A stretch of 64,000 nucleotides of DNA from an uncultured Nonlabens sp. GTDB lineage: Bacteria > Bacteroidota > Bacteroidia > Flavobacteriales > Flavobacteriaceae. The DNA is taken from NCBI RefSeq assembly GCF_947495285.1, contig NZ_CANLXZ010000012.1:32898-96897 (forward strand), read 5' to 3'. A program made the position numbers and the translations under genes. Positions 10,831 through 19,833 of this stretch are shown piece by piece. The notes under the pieces are model-generated. The model was not told the DNA's origin, searched no databases, and saw only the letters and a program-made list of their open reading frames with translations. Every line of letters begins with the position of its first letter. Positions within the stretch are counted from its first letter, which is position 1.

Positions 10831-11153
10831 TGTCCAAGAGACCTAGACCTGTGCAGCGTATTCTAGAGTTGTAGGTAAAAGTAAAATTGCAAGACAGAAC
10901 AGAAGCCAGAGCAGAATATATCGCCTAGAGAGCCGATTATGAATTTATCATATTAGACATCCTTGTCGATATGGACGTGACGGAATATGAAATACTTCTA
11001 AGAAAAATAACAAGCCCTAGTTACCTACATTTAATAAGAGCTGCCTATTATTCTATAAAGATAGTAAAAGTAAACGTTGCTATAAGATATGATAGCAATG
11101 GTTTATGGTTAGCCCAGGATATGGCATTAAAAGGTAGGTTCTATACACAGTGA
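10831..11153 (+). pseudogene. Decayed unrecognised coding region
   Basis: The 900-bp stretch between the gyrA-TPR and dps terminators has no intact gene. One frame reads from ATG at 10831 (MSKRPRPVQRILEL) through two TAG stops to a 60-codon open tail beginning at 10971 (MDVTEYEILLRK) and ending with TGA near 11151. A second open fragment (RTVKECVAGVLKQKVNITLYE) lies at about 11280-11391. Continuity of protein-like sequence across single stops suggests decay of one or two genes. I do not recognise the family, and chance open frames are possible. Confidence 0.3.
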
Positions 11154-11469
11154 TTTTTAATAGAATTGAAGCATTATTCAAATAGAGGTTGAAAATATTA
11201 CTCAAATAATTATCAAATCTAGATGAAGATAATAAGATAACCACACGTATGCCGATGAAATATGATTCTTAATAAAGGACTGTAAAAGAATGTGTTGCCG
11301 GTGTTTTAAAACAAAAAGTGAATATAACTCTATATGAAACACCTTTAGAATTAAAAAAACAAACTAATAAGAAAGTCGATTTAACTATATAATATTAAAG
11401 AGTGACATCCATCACACCATATGCTAACACCAGATCTATGGCATGCACACTATAAAAACCTATAAATCA

Positions 11470-11506
11470 AAAAAGCCTTAGCAAAGTAGTCGTCTTTGTT
11501 AAGGCC
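11470..11506 (-). terminator. Terminator of dps
   Basis: On the minus strand GCCTTAACAAAG (11494-11505) and CTTTGCTAAGGC (11475-11486) form a stem with one mismatch around a 7-nt loop, followed by TTTTTTGATTT. Confidence 0.82.
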
Positions 11507-11562
11507 TCATTAATATCATTCAAATACAAATAATCCCTATCGATTATTTAAGACTAGAAATG

Positions 11563-12054
11563 CTATATAGCTTTTCTAGTACTCTCTGTATTCATTCTCC
11601 ATGCGTCTAACATCCATGTTGTAGTTTCCAATTCTCTGATATAAGCGCCTATTAGATCAATGGTACCCTCATCTTCGCATTCACCAGCAGCACTTACAAC
11701 CTGAGCCATTTGTGTAAGAATACTTCCATGATCATCAATTAGGTTGTTTACCATTTCTATATCTGTAAGCTCTGACTTAGTTTCTTTTAAGTTAGATAAT
11801 TTAAGATAATCACTATAGTTAGAGGTAGGCTGGTATCTTAGTGTTAAAATACGTTCTGCAACTTCATCAATCTTTATAATGGCATCATTGTACATTTCTT
11901 CAAATTTTACATGAAGGTCAAAGAATGAGCGTCCTACTATATTCCAATGGTAATTTCTCAATTTTTGATAGTACAGATGATAATCTGCGAGCAATATATT
12001 AAGTTCTTTACTCGTGTTTTTTGCTTTTTCTAAATCAAAATTTAAATAATTCAT
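11563..12054 (-). CDS. dps: Dps/ferritin-like DNA-protecting protein
   Basis: This 163-residue protein is the normal length for Dps, the dodecameric cage that oxidises Fe(II) with peroxide and shields DNA. The inter-subunit ferroxidase ligands are all present with the family spacing: His-36, His-48, Asp-63 and Glu-67 in NYHWNIVGRSFFDLH and KIDEVAERI. The C-terminal ETTTWMLDAWRM helix is also typical. It is a single-gene unit with its own terminator. No OxyR- or Fur-like site was recognised in the 247 bp upstream. Confidence 0.93.
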   Translation of the reverse strand: MNYLNFDLEKAKNTSKELNILLADYHLYYQKLRNYHWNIVGRSFFDLHVKFEEMYNDAIIKIDEVAERILTLRYQPTSNYSDYLKLSNLKETKSELTDIEMVNNLIDDHGSILTQMAQVVSAAGECEDEGTIDLIGAYIRELETTTWMLDAWRMNTESTRKAI

Positions 12055-12301
12055 TTCTCGTTTATTTTAGTTGTTTAAAAGATTATGTAGCTGTTTTAAA
12101 ATTAACCAATCTACTACATGTATCATCATTGATTAAGATTCTAGGTTTTATATATGTCCTAGAAATTATAATCTTGTTTTAATACTATAAAGGTAGGTAG
12201 TACCTGTTAACCATGCTTTGAATATTGAGTTAAAATGTGTTTATGAAATCACAAATAGGAGCGAATGATTTAATTATAATACAGCTCTATGTATAGAATG
12301 T

Positions 12302-13150
12302 TTATTTGATCACAAAGAAGCGCTCTAACGTGCTATCTTCTAGTTGCATCCATATTAACGGTGCAAATCCACGCGTTAAACTTGCTGATGTTAATTTTAA
12401 AATTTGAATAAAGGTAAAAGATTCCTCCAGCTGTTGAGGCTTCATTTTCCATTCAGATTTTTTTGGTAGGTAATAGGTGTTTGACGTTTCCGCTTTCGCG
12501 AAAGCGTTATAGTTAAAATAATATCCCACTATACTTGATTTATTGATATAATCGAAGGTATGATTCCATAGTTGGTGAGGAATAAACACATGGGCTATAA
12601 AACAAACCTCTTGACGTATTTTATGTACATCTAGATTATACTGATCTAAAATATCTCGTGTATACTGGTTATAGAGTAAGGGTAGTTGCTGGTTTTTAAG
12701 ATGATCCATTTTACGTACCAAATTATCTTTACCATTAGGACCTTGGTATTTACTAAGCTCGAGTCTTATTGGGTCTTTATCTTTGATGATTTTATGGTTA
12801 TCGTAGATATAAAATTTATACACTAATTCTACATGGATAATTTGCTTACTTTTTTTTTCTTGTACGATATAATCGAGTTCACCTATGGTTATTTTATTCT
12901 TATATATTTGTTGATTAGATAGTAATAATTTGTAATTGCTTGATTGTTCTATACAAAATTTAAAAAAATGTTCTGCTCTTTTACCTAATACTGTTCTTTG
13001 AGGTATTGCAGGTAAAGTAATTTGATTTTTTTCTTTTAAATGATCAAAATTAAGGCTAGAAAAATGAAATTGATCAAGACCTAATAATGTGCCAGACCAT
13101 AGGGTAGCAGTGCTATAAAAGTTTTTAAATCTCGCTAGACTGTTATCCAT
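12302..13150 (-). CDS. DUF1853 family protein
   Basis: The 282-residue protein resembles the DUF1853 family, whose PD-(D/E)xK-like core is suggested by IGELDYIVQEKKSKQIIHVELVYKFYIY (acidic residue, then E-x-K/Y strand); function is unknown. It starts one base after the WbqC-family stop and is the last gene of the parA-to-DUF1853 cluster. A perfect 16-bp palindrome at 12491-12506 encodes NAFAKAE near residue 217, in a segment that looks like a loop (NYNAFAKAETSNTYY). Family assignment is from remembered sequence character. Confidence 0.7.
   Translation of the reverse strand: MDNSLARFKNFYSTATLWSGTLLGLDQFHFSSLNFDHLKEKNQITLPAIPQRTVLGKRAEHFFKFCIEQSSNYKLLLSNQQIYKNKITIGELDYIVQEKKSKQIIHVELVYKFYIYDNHKIIKDKDPIRLELSKYQGPNGKDNLVRKMDHLKNQQLPLLYNQYTRDILDQYNLDVHKIRQEVCFIAHVFIPHQLWNHTFDYINKSSIVGYYFNYNAFAKAETSNTYYLPKKSEWKMKPQQLEESFTFIQILKLTSASLTRGFAPLIWMQLEDSTLERFFVIK
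12491..12506. repeat. Dispersed palindrome copy 3 (inside the DUF1853 gene)
   Basis: Perfect core CGCTTTCGCGAAAGCG. It reads N-AFAKA-E in the host frame on the minus strand. Confidence 0.9.
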
Positions 13151-13765
13151 TTATAATTTATAGTAATGCTGTTTAAGATAACTACCAGCCGCAGGTCCTA
13201 GATTAAATAATAGATCTAAACCGCTTAACGGCTGTATAAAGCCATGCTTTTCTTGGAATACCTGTATGTATGGGTGTAGTTCAAAAAGGGCATCACCTTT
13301 GGCAGTAATTAATCTTTTTGCAAGTGCGTTATCCTCATAATTAACAGCTCTAGTTATAGTCCGGTCTATTTGAAGATGGTGCATCAAAAAATGCAGGGTT
13401 CTGATGTTCCACTCTAATAATGAAGATGGTATTTCTTTAAATAATTCTTCTAGGTCGTCTTGATAATATTCAAAATAAGGACTACTGTAATAAGCACTTT
13501 TTATACTTTTTAAATGTGTTGATGCCCAATTTTGCGAATTATCTATTTTTATCGAACTATAAAGAACAGAATGTCCTTTTTTTTGATGGATAATAGGTAT
13601 GTTAAGTGCGAGTTTACCATTTGCGGCGCCTATGTAACATCTGTTTCTATAAGTTTGTTTTACATAACTATCCTGCTGCTCTAGAATAATATTATGAGCA
13701 TGATGTATATGAATAAGTGTAATTACATCCACAAAGTAGGAGGGATGAATAATTAAATCATTCAT
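13151..13765 (-). CDS. WbqC family protein
   Basis: The 204-residue protein matches WbqC-like proteins, which occur in polysaccharide loci and, in Bacteroidota, next to lepB. The N-terminus IIHPSYFVDVITLIHI corresponds to the family's P-x-YFP-x-xxW region, and ENYVKQTYRNRCYIG-like and LNIPI strands follow. The biochemical role is unknown. It lies 12 bp downstream of lepB and 1 bp upstream of the DUF1853 gene, so the three are co-transcribed. Confidence 0.78.
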   Translation of the reverse strand: MNDLIIHPSYFVDVITLIHIHHAHNIILEQQDSYVKQTYRNRCYIGAANGKLALNIPIIHQKKGHSVLYSSIKIDNSQNWASTHLKSIKSAYYSSPYFEYYQDDLEELFKEIPSSLLEWNIRTLHFLMHHLQIDRTITRAVNYEDNALAKRLITAKGDALFELHPYIQVFQEKHGFIQPLSGLDLLFNLGPAAGSYLKQHYYKL

Positions 13766-13777
13766 AGCTATCGTTTA

Positions 13778-15418
13778 TTATGAGTTTTCTTGATTCTTTT
13801 TCTTATTACTCATGATCTTTTTAACCACAAAGTAACCACCTAATACTATTAAGAAATAAATTAAGTAAGAAGTAGGCTGTCCAGATCCATTTACGGTTGT
13901 GAACATTCTTTGAAATCTAAATGCAGATGTAAATGATTTATTACCGTCATAACTCATCCATACAAATACAGGTTTACCTACCACATGATTAAATGGCACA
14001 TAACCCCAGAATCTACTATCTAGACTGTTATCACGATTATCACCCATGAGCCAGTAATAATCTTGTTTAAATGTATAAGAGTTAAGTGGTTGCCCATTAA
14101 GCAGTACTTTATTTCCTTTAAGAGTAATATCGTTAAAAATATTCATCTCAGTACCTTCATAAACTTCAATAATTCTCTCAAAATAAGAGATGTTTTTATA
14201 ATCTATGTCTACAGTCATCCCTTGTGCAGGAATTAAAAATGGATCACGGTCATCATTATTATTAGATAATCTACCATCATATGGAAAAGCATTGGGTTTA
14301 TTATAAATAGTAGATAGGTCATTACGGTCTCTTAAATCTTTGCGATAAGGTGTTGCTAGTTCCTGATTTCGCATTTCGGCATATGTGATAATACCATCTT
14401 TAGTAAGCTGCTCGATAGCTTTATCAGTAGCTGTTAATTGCAGTTTATTAGGATTTATATCTCTATCTGGTTGATATATATTTTCTGTAATATCATACTT
14501 TTCTATCATGTAGGCTTTGTCTGCCATGAGATCTAATCTAGTTGTGATAACGTTATAAATATGTTGCGGTCTAGCGCGTTCTGGTAAAATAAGTTTTTTA
14601 CCATTGATGAATATGACACCATCTTTCATAGACATGGTATCACCAGCTATAGCAACACATCTCTTTACATAGTTAGACTTCTTATCTATAGGTTTATAAT
14701 GATATTTACCATCGTCATTAGGATAAGAGTCAATAGTATCTGTAGGATAGTTGAATACCACAATATCATTGCGTTTTATTTTTTGGAAACCAGGTATTCT
14801 AGTGTAAGGTAACTGTGGCCTGGATAAATAGCTTTTTACACCTAAGACAGGAATGGTATCGTGTACCATGGGCGCTGCGATAGGAGTTATAGGTAATCTA
14901 GCACCGTAATGAAATTTACTTACAAAAAGGAAGTCCCCTGTGAGCAAAGTTTTTTCTAAAGAAGAAGTAGGAATAATAAATGGTTGCATTACATAAGTGT
15001 GAACTATGGTAGCTGCTATTACTGCAAATAAAATAGAATTAGTCCATTCTCCAGCAGTAGTTCTAGGTTCTAAACTTCTTTCATTGATATAATTAAGAGG
15101 TTGCGTGTAGTTGATATAATAAATATAAAAACCAAAAGTTGCCACTGCTAGAGTCGTATCTATTGCTTTATTATAGCCGAATGATCTTAAAGTGTCTACC
15201 CATATAACAATAAACATTAAAAGGTTTACTACCGGTAAGAAGAGTAAAATAGTCCACCACCATGGTCTATTCATTATTTTCATTAATGTAACCGCATTAA
15301 ATACAGGTACAAATGCTTGCCATGCTTTAAAACCAGCAGCGACATACATTTTCCATGTTCCTAAACCGTGAATTAACTGGATTAAGATAAATACGATTAA
15401 CCATTCTGTCCAATTCAT
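13778..15418 (-). CDS. lepB: Signal peptidase I (large Bacteroidota form)
   Basis: LepB removes signal peptides from exported proteins at the inner-membrane outer face. The catalytic dyad is Ser-153 in FIIPTSSLEKTLLTGDFLFV and Lys-252 in SNYVKRCVAIAGD, and the C-terminal box is YYWLMGDNRDNSLDSRFWGYVP. At 546 residues it is much longer than the E. coli enzyme (about 320). The excess is an N-terminal set of membrane helices (residues 1-100) and a long insert between the conserved boxes, as in other Flavobacteria. A C-terminal membrane helix follows. It sits between dapB and the WbqC gene. Confidence 0.96.
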   Translation of the reverse strand: MNWTEWLIVFILIQLIHGLGTWKMYVAAGFKAWQAFVPVFNAVTLMKIMNRPWWWTILLFLPVVNLLMFIVIWVDTLRSFGYNKAIDTTLAVATFGFYIYYINYTQPLNYINERSLEPRTTAGEWTNSILFAVIAATIVHTYVMQPFIIPTSSLEKTLLTGDFLFVSKFHYGARLPITPIAAPMVHDTIPVLGVKSYLSRPQLPYTRIPGFQKIKRNDIVVFNYPTDTIDSYPNDDGKYHYKPIDKKSNYVKRCVAIAGDTMSMKDGVIFINGKKLILPERARPQHIYNVITTRLDLMADKAYMIEKYDITENIYQPDRDINPNKLQLTATDKAIEQLTKDGIITYAEMRNQELATPYRKDLRDRNDLSTIYNKPNAFPYDGRLSNNNDDRDPFLIPAQGMTVDIDYKNISYFERIIEVYEGTEMNIFNDITLKGNKVLLNGQPLNSYTFKQDYYWLMGDNRDNSLDSRFWGYVPFNHVVGKPVFVWMSYDGNKSFTSAFRFQRMFTTVNGSGQPTSYLIYFLIVLGGYFVVKKIMSNKKKNQENS

Positions 15419-15457
15419 ATTGTTATATTGTGATATGATAGATAGTTATAGAGATTA

Positions 15458-16159
15458 TTATAATCCTAAAACATCTTTCATGGTGTAAATTCCTTTTTTA
15501 TTAATAATCCACTCTGCAGCGATAACGCTACCTAATGCAAAACCATCTCTAGTTTGTGCTGTGTGAGTTATTTCTATACTATCTATTTTATTCTGATAGG
15601 TTATACTGTGAGTTCCTTTAACGTCTTCTTCTCTCAAAGCTTCAATAGCAACAGAGTCTTCTTTAAGATCTGTTCCTAAATGCCAGTTTTCTTTACCTAC
15701 ACTTTTTGCTAATCCTTCAAATAGAGTGATAGCAGTACCACTAGGTGCATCTTTCTTTTCTGTATGATGGATTTCTTGCATTTTAACATCATATTCTTTA
15801 AACTGACTCATCATTGAGGCTAGTTTTTTATTAAGTTCAAAGAAGATATTTACTCCTAGACTGAAGTTAGAAGCATAAACCATACTTGATTTATGTTCTT
15901 TAATCATATCAGTCACCTCGTCTAAATTTTCATTCCACCCAGTTGTACCGCAAATAATAGGTATTTGAGTAGGGATAATATTTTTGAGATTTTTTATGAC
16001 ACTTTCAGGACTAGTAAACTCTATAATAACATCTGCCTTTGTAATGTCATCCATGGAGTCATTACGGCCTATTTTTGCAACCACGGTATGTCCTCTTTCT
16101 AGAGCTATTTTTTCAATGGTTTTTCCCATTTTACCATACCCTAATAATGCGATATTCAT
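15458..16159 (-). CDS. dapB: 4-hydroxy-tetrahydrodipicolinate reductase
   Basis: DapB reduces 4-hydroxy-tetrahydrodipicolinate with NAD(P)H in the diaminopimelate/lysine pathway. The 233-residue product has the nucleotide-binding ALLGYGKMGKTIE, the catalytic EIHHTEKKDAPSGTA and ASNFSLGVNIFFEL. ATG at 16159 is preferred over an upstream in-frame ATG at 16189, because MNIALLGYGKMG is the family start and the longer form would overlap the DUF5683 gene. It lies 1 bp after the DUF5683 stop. Confidence 0.96.
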   Translation of the reverse strand: MNIALLGYGKMGKTIEKIALERGHTVVAKIGRNDSMDDITKADVIIEFTSPESVIKNLKNIIPTQIPIICGTTGWNENLDEVTDMIKEHKSSMVYASNFSLGVNIFFELNKKLASMMSQFKEYDVKMQEIHHTEKKDAPSGTAITLFEGLAKSVGKENWHLGTDLKEDSVAIEALREEDVKGTHSITYQNKIDSIEITHTAQTRDGFALGSVIAAEWIINKKGIYTMKDVLGL

Positions 16160-16160
16160 A

Positions 16161-16745
16161 TTAAAAATTATAGGAAAGATTAAATCCATAGGTATTACCT
16201 ACGGCAAGAGTGTTATAATCCATATAAGGAAGAAAAGTTAATTTACGGTCCACATTAAACTGGCTCAAGTGTCCGTCTACGTTAGCATCAATTATTTGCA
16301 ATACATAAAGACCTGCTGTTATCAATAGACTTAATTCTTTATTACGTTGTGAGATTCTTTGTGATCGCTCTAGTCCTCGTGTAGTTATAATAGGAGTTCC
16401 GTCTTCATTAGAGAACTCGTCATTTGTACCACCAGCAAGACGTATTCTAAATGCGTTTCTAAAACGATTGTATTCTTTATCATTAATGGTATAAACATAA
16501 ATAGGAATACCTACTGCTGCTAGGGCAAGAGGTATTTTCCAGTACTTTTTATTATACACTTGTCCCAGTCCTGGTACAATAGCACTGTAAAAAGCAGCTT
16601 TTGCAGGTCTATTTGCGTCGTAAACAGTCGCGACACTATCTTGAGCCACGAGTAGTGGTAGAGAAACGGTATTAGGATTTTGTTTAATTTGTGCAAGTCC
16701 ATGAATACCTATAAAAAATAATATATAAATTATAAATTTACTCAT
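16161..16745 (-). CDS. DUF5683 family protein
   Basis: The 194-residue protein has a signal peptide (SKFIIYILFFIGIHGLAQ) followed by AAFYSAIVPGLGQVYNKKYWKIPLALAAVGIPIY, the glycine- and proline-rich membrane hairpin that defines DUF5683 in Bacteroidota, and a further membrane segment (LSLLITAGLYVLQIIDANVDGHLSQF). Its function is unknown. It overlaps the end of parB by 8 bp and abuts dapB, which ties it to the parAB-dapB-lepB transcript. Confidence 0.85.
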   Translation of the reverse strand: MSKFIIYILFFIGIHGLAQIKQNPNTVSLPLLVAQDSVATVYDANRPAKAAFYSAIVPGLGQVYNKKYWKIPLALAAVGIPIYVYTINDKEYNRFRNAFRIRLAGGTNDEFSNEDGTPIITTRGLERSQRISQRNKELSLLITAGLYVLQIIDANVDGHLSQFNVDRKLTFLPYMDYNTLAVGNTYGFNLSYNF

Positions 16746-17634
16746 TTATTAACTTTACAATGCGTTCAAAGTCTGCTTTAGAAGCATAGTTAATAGTAAT
16801 TTTACCTTTACCGCTGCTGGACATGGTGGTAGTAACTTTAGTATCCAGTAAGGAATTAAGCTCAGATGTTTTTTGAGAAATATTTTCTGGCAAGGACGTT
16901 GTTTTATTCTGCTTTCGCGGAAGCGTGCCCGTTTTAGACTCTTTTACAATTTTTTCAGTTTCTCTCACAGAAAGACCATCACTCAATATCTTTTGATATA
17001 TATCTAATTGCTGGTCTAAGCTGTCTATAGTGATTAAAGCGCGTCCATGTCCCATAGAGATAAAACCATCTCGCATTCCAGTCTGGATAATAGGATCTAA
17101 CTTTAAAAGGCGCAGGTAGTTAGTAATTGCACTTCTAGATTTTCCTACGCGTTCACTCATCTGTTCTTGTGTAAGATCAATTTCTTCAATTAATCTTTGA
17201 TAAGAAAGAGCTATTTCAATAGGGTCTAAGTCCTGACGCTGTATATTTTCTACCAGTGCCATTTCTAGTGATTCCTGATCGTTTGCTAGACGCACATAGG
17301 CTGGCACAGTTTCTAGCCCTAATAATTTAGATGCACGACATCTACGTTCTCCAGAAACTAGTTCATATTTACCAAAACCTTTTTTACGTACCGTAATAGG
17401 TTGTATTACACCTAGTTCTTTAATAGAAGAAGCGAGTTCTTTAAGTTGCTCTTCATTAAAACTAGTTCTAGGTTGAAAAGGATTCATGTCGATATCCTCT
17501 AATGAAAGATCGATCACGTTACCTACTATCTTATCTGCATTTTTATCTGCGGTAGATTTAATATCATTGCTAGGGTCTTTTAAAAGAGCAGATAATCCTC
17601 TTCCTAGCGCTTGTTTTTTAGTTGCTTTGGCCAT
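16738..17634 (-). CDS. parB: Chromosome-partitioning protein ParB
   Basis: ParB is the CTP-dependent clamp that loads at parS and works with ParA in origin segregation. The 298-residue product has the N-terminal CTPase/ParB domain (NPFQPRTSFNEEQLKELASSIKELGVIQPI, GERRCRASKLLG) and the HTH (LTQEQMSERVGKSRSAITNYLRLLKL). A linker and a C-terminal dimerisation domain follow. In the linker a diverged palindrome (16911-16925) is read in a frame different from every other genic copy and gives LPRKQ. It is 5 bp from parA. No parS-like palindrome was seen nearby. Confidence 0.96.
   Translation of the reverse strand: MAKATKKQALGRGLSALLKDPSNDIKSTADKNADKIVGNVIDLSLEDIDMNPFQPRTSFNEEQLKELASSIKELGVIQPITVRKKGFGKYELVSGERRCRASKLLGLETVPAYVRLANDQESLEMALVENIQRQDLDPIEIALSYQRLIEEIDLTQEQMSERVGKSRSAITNYLRLLKLDPIIQTGMRDGFISMGHGRALITIDSLDQQLDIYQKILSDGLSVRETEKIVKESKTGTLPRKQNKTTSLPENISQKTSELNSLLDTKVTTTMSSSGKGKITINYASKADFERIVKLINE
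16911..16925. repeat. Dispersed palindrome copy 4 (inside parB, diverged)
   Basis: GCTTTCGCGGAAGCG has one substitution in the core. It lies in the ParB linker and is the only genic copy read as L-P-R-K rather than A-F-A-K. Confidence 0.75.
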
Positions 17635-17639
17635 TTTGC

Positions 17640-18404
17640 TTAAGCGTTTTTCTGTATAAGTTCATTTGCAAGGCTCAAGTAATTTTCAGAACCTTTACTA
17701 GATGCGTCATAATTGATAATGCTCTCTCCATAAGAGGGTGCCTCACTTAAACGCACGTTACGTTGTATAACTGTTTTAAAAGTTAAACCCTCAAAATGCT
17801 GGTTTACTTCTTCTACTACTTGATTAGAAAGTCTTAATCTACCGTCATACATGGTAAGTAATAGACCTTCTATGTCTAAATTAGTGTTATGGATTTTCTG
17901 TACACTTTTTACTGTGTTTAATAATTTACCTAGACCTTCTAGTGCAAAGTATTCACATTGAATAGGTATTAAAACAGAATTACTAGCAGTAAGGGCGTTT
18001 AAAGTAAGTAAACCTAAAGAAGGAGCACAGTCTATAATAATGTAGTCATAACTATCTTTAATAGTAGCAAGTGCGGTACGCATCATGTATTCACGACTCT
18101 CTTTATCTACAAGTTCTATTTCTATAGCTACTAGATCGATATGAGCAGGAATAATTTCTACATTAGGAGAATCTGTGGGTAACACTAGATCTATAGCAGG
18201 TATAGAGTTTTCAATAAGTTGATAAGTACCTTGTTCTATTTGTTCAACATCTAGACCTAGTCCAGAAGTAGCATTAGCCTGTGGATCAGCATCTATTATT
18301 AAGACCTTCTTTTCTAATACTCCTAGACATGCTGCAAGATTAACTGCTGTAGTCGTTTTACCTACTCCACCTTTTTGATTTGCTATAGCAATTATTTTCC
18401 CCAT
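17640..18404 (-). CDS. parA: Chromosome-partitioning ATPase ParA (Soj)
   Basis: This 254-residue deviant Walker-A ATPase forms nucleoid-bound gradients that move ParB-parS complexes. The motif KGGVGKTTTAVNLAA starts at residue 11. ATG at 18404 gives the short N-terminus (MGKIIAIANQ) of chromosomal Soj proteins, without the HTH extension of plasmid ParA. YDYIIIDCAPSLGLLTLNAL is the Walker-B region. It is the first gene of the minus-strand cluster. Confidence 0.97.
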   Translation of the reverse strand: MGKIIAIANQKGGVGKTTTAVNLAACLGVLEKKVLIIDADPQANATSGLGLDVEQIEQGTYQLIENSIPAIDLVLPTDSPNVEIIPAHIDLVAIEIELVDKESREYMMRTALATIKDSYDYIIIDCAPSLGLLTLNALTASNSVLIPIQCEYFALEGLGKLLNTVKSVQKIHNTNLDIEGLLLTMYDGRLRLSNQVVEEVNQHFEGLTFKTVIQRNVRLSEAPSYGESIINYDASSKGSENYLSLANELIQKNA

Positions 18405-18573
18405 GGTATACTTATTATTTTAAAACGCTAAGGTAAATATTTTACATCAGATTTCTATCAATAATCTTTCTTTACGTAGCTTGCACTACATGAAATAAAG
18501 AAAAAAAATCTTTATTTCATTGATTTTGAGCTTAAAAATTAAATTTGGTTAGATACATTTTATCCTTTTTTCC

Positions 18574-18599
18574 TTAGTTCTACTTAAGAACTAACTTTG
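18574..18599 (+). promoter_or_regulatory. Inverted repeat overlapping a -7 box (TAACTTTG) of the glycosyltransferase gene
   Basis: TTAGTTCT (18574-18581) and AGAACTAA (18587-18594) form a perfect 8-bp inverted repeat with a 5-nt centre. Its right arm overlaps TAACTTTG (18592-18599), a match to TAnnTTTG that ends 4 nt before the ATG. The layout fits a repressor operator over a promoter. No TTG -33 element is apparent at the usual distance. Confidence 0.45.
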
Positions 18600-18603
18600 T
18601 ATC

Positions 18604-19833
18604 ATGAAAAAATTACTAGTAATAGGTAAAAACTGGCCAGAACCGCAAACCACAGCTGCGGGATATAGAATATTACAGCTACTGGAGGTTTTTCAAGAAG
18701 ATGGTTATCAGGTAACCTTTAGTTGTGCAGGTTGTAAATCTGCATATTCTGTGGACTTAGTCGGTTTAAATATTATTGAAAAAGAGATCTTGTTAAATGA
18801 CTCGAGTTTTGATAACTTTATAAAAGAGTTAAGTCCAGATATAGTCCTCTATGATCGTTTTATGACAGAAGAGCAGTACAGCTGGCGTGTAAAAGATAAC
18901 AGTCCCCAGACTTTACATATTCTCGATACAGAAGATTTACATTTTTTAAGAATGGCTAGGCAAGTAGCTATTAAAAAAAAGACTGATATCGATATTTACA
19001 ATGACGCAGCTGTAAGAGAAATTGCCGCAATTTATCGCTGTGACCTAAGTATAATTATATCAAAGGTAGAGCATGACATATTGATCAATAAATTTGACAT
19101 TCCAGTTAATAAACTAATTTACATACCCTTCTTGCATAAAAAGGATAAATTAAAAACAGCTTTTTTACATAAAGGTTTTGATGATAGATCTAACTTTGTA
19201 ATGATGGGTAATTCTCTACATCAACCTAATTATGATTCTATTTTGTATTTAAAAAATAAAATATGGCCACAAATTAGAAATAAATTACCAAATGTAGAAG
19301 TACATGTTTATGGAGCCTATCAAAATGAAAGTTTAAAAAAATTGCACCATATTGAGCAAGGTTTTATTATTAAGGGTCATGCAATAAATGCGATACAAAC
19401 ATTAAGAGAATACCGTTTATTGCTAGCTCCATTACGTTTTGGCGCAGGTTTAAAAGGTAAAATATTTGACGCCTTGCAAGCAGCTACACCGGTGGCAATG
19501 TCACAAATAGCTGCCGAAGGCATGTTCACAGATAAACAGAACTTTGGGTTAATTGAAAATAATGTTGATGCTTATGTAGAAAAAGTAATTGATTTATATC
19601 ATAATCAACAACAATGGGAAGAATTAAGTAGCGGCTCTTTAAAAATATTAGAAAATAATTTTTCCCATTCCGCTTTCGCGAAAACTTTATTGCTAAAAAT
19701 ATCTAGTATTATTATTACTAGGGAAACAAAAAATAATAAAGAAGACTTTTTTATTAAAATGCTTAACTTTCATTCCACATCTCGTTATAAATATCTCTCT
19801 AAATGGATTGATTTAAAGAATAATCCTAAGTAA
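18604..19833 (+). CDS. Glycosyltransferase, GT-B fold (family 1/4-like)
   Basis: The 409-residue protein has an N-terminal Rossmann start (KLLVIGKNWPEPQTTAAGYRILQLLEVFQ) and a C-terminal half typical of GT4-like enzymes. YIPFLHK and FVMMGNSLHQPNYDS lead into it, and RLLLAPLRFGAGLKGKIFDALQAATPVAMSQIAAEGM is the sugar-nucleotide loop. Donor and acceptor are unknown. A palindrome at 19670-19685 encodes SAFAKT in the C-terminal helix region (NNFSHSAFAKTLLLK). The gene stands alone between parA and the T9SS cargo gene. Confidence 0.87.
   Translation: MKKLLVIGKNWPEPQTTAAGYRILQLLEVFQEDGYQVTFSCAGCKSAYSVDLVGLNIIEKEILLNDSSFDNFIKELSPDIVLYDRFMTEEQYSWRVKDNSPQTLHILDTEDLHFLRMARQVAIKKKTDIDIYNDAAVREIAAIYRCDLSIIISKVEHDILINKFDIPVNKLIYIPFLHKKDKLKTAFLHKGFDDRSNFVMMGNSLHQPNYDSILYLKNKIWPQIRNKLPNVEVHVYGAYQNESLKKLHHIEQGFIIKGHAINAIQTLREYRLLLAPLRFGAGLKGKIFDALQAATPVAMSQIAAEGMFTDKQNFGLIENNVDAYVEKVIDLYHNQQQWEELSSGSLKILENNFSHSAFAKTLLLKISSIIITRETKNNKEDFFIKMLNFHSTSRYKYLSKWIDLKNNPK
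19670..19685. repeat. Dispersed palindrome copy 5 (inside the glycosyltransferase gene)
   Basis: CCGCTTTCGCGAAAAC retains the left arm and centre and is diverged on the right. It reads SAFAKT in the host frame. Confidence 0.8.

Noticed and set aside
16738..18404. The dispersed palindrome as parS, because of ParAB in the window
   Set aside because: parS is TGTTTCACGTGAAACA-like and clusters near the origin. The palindrome has a CGCG centre, a different sequence, and is spread evenly over 64 kb.
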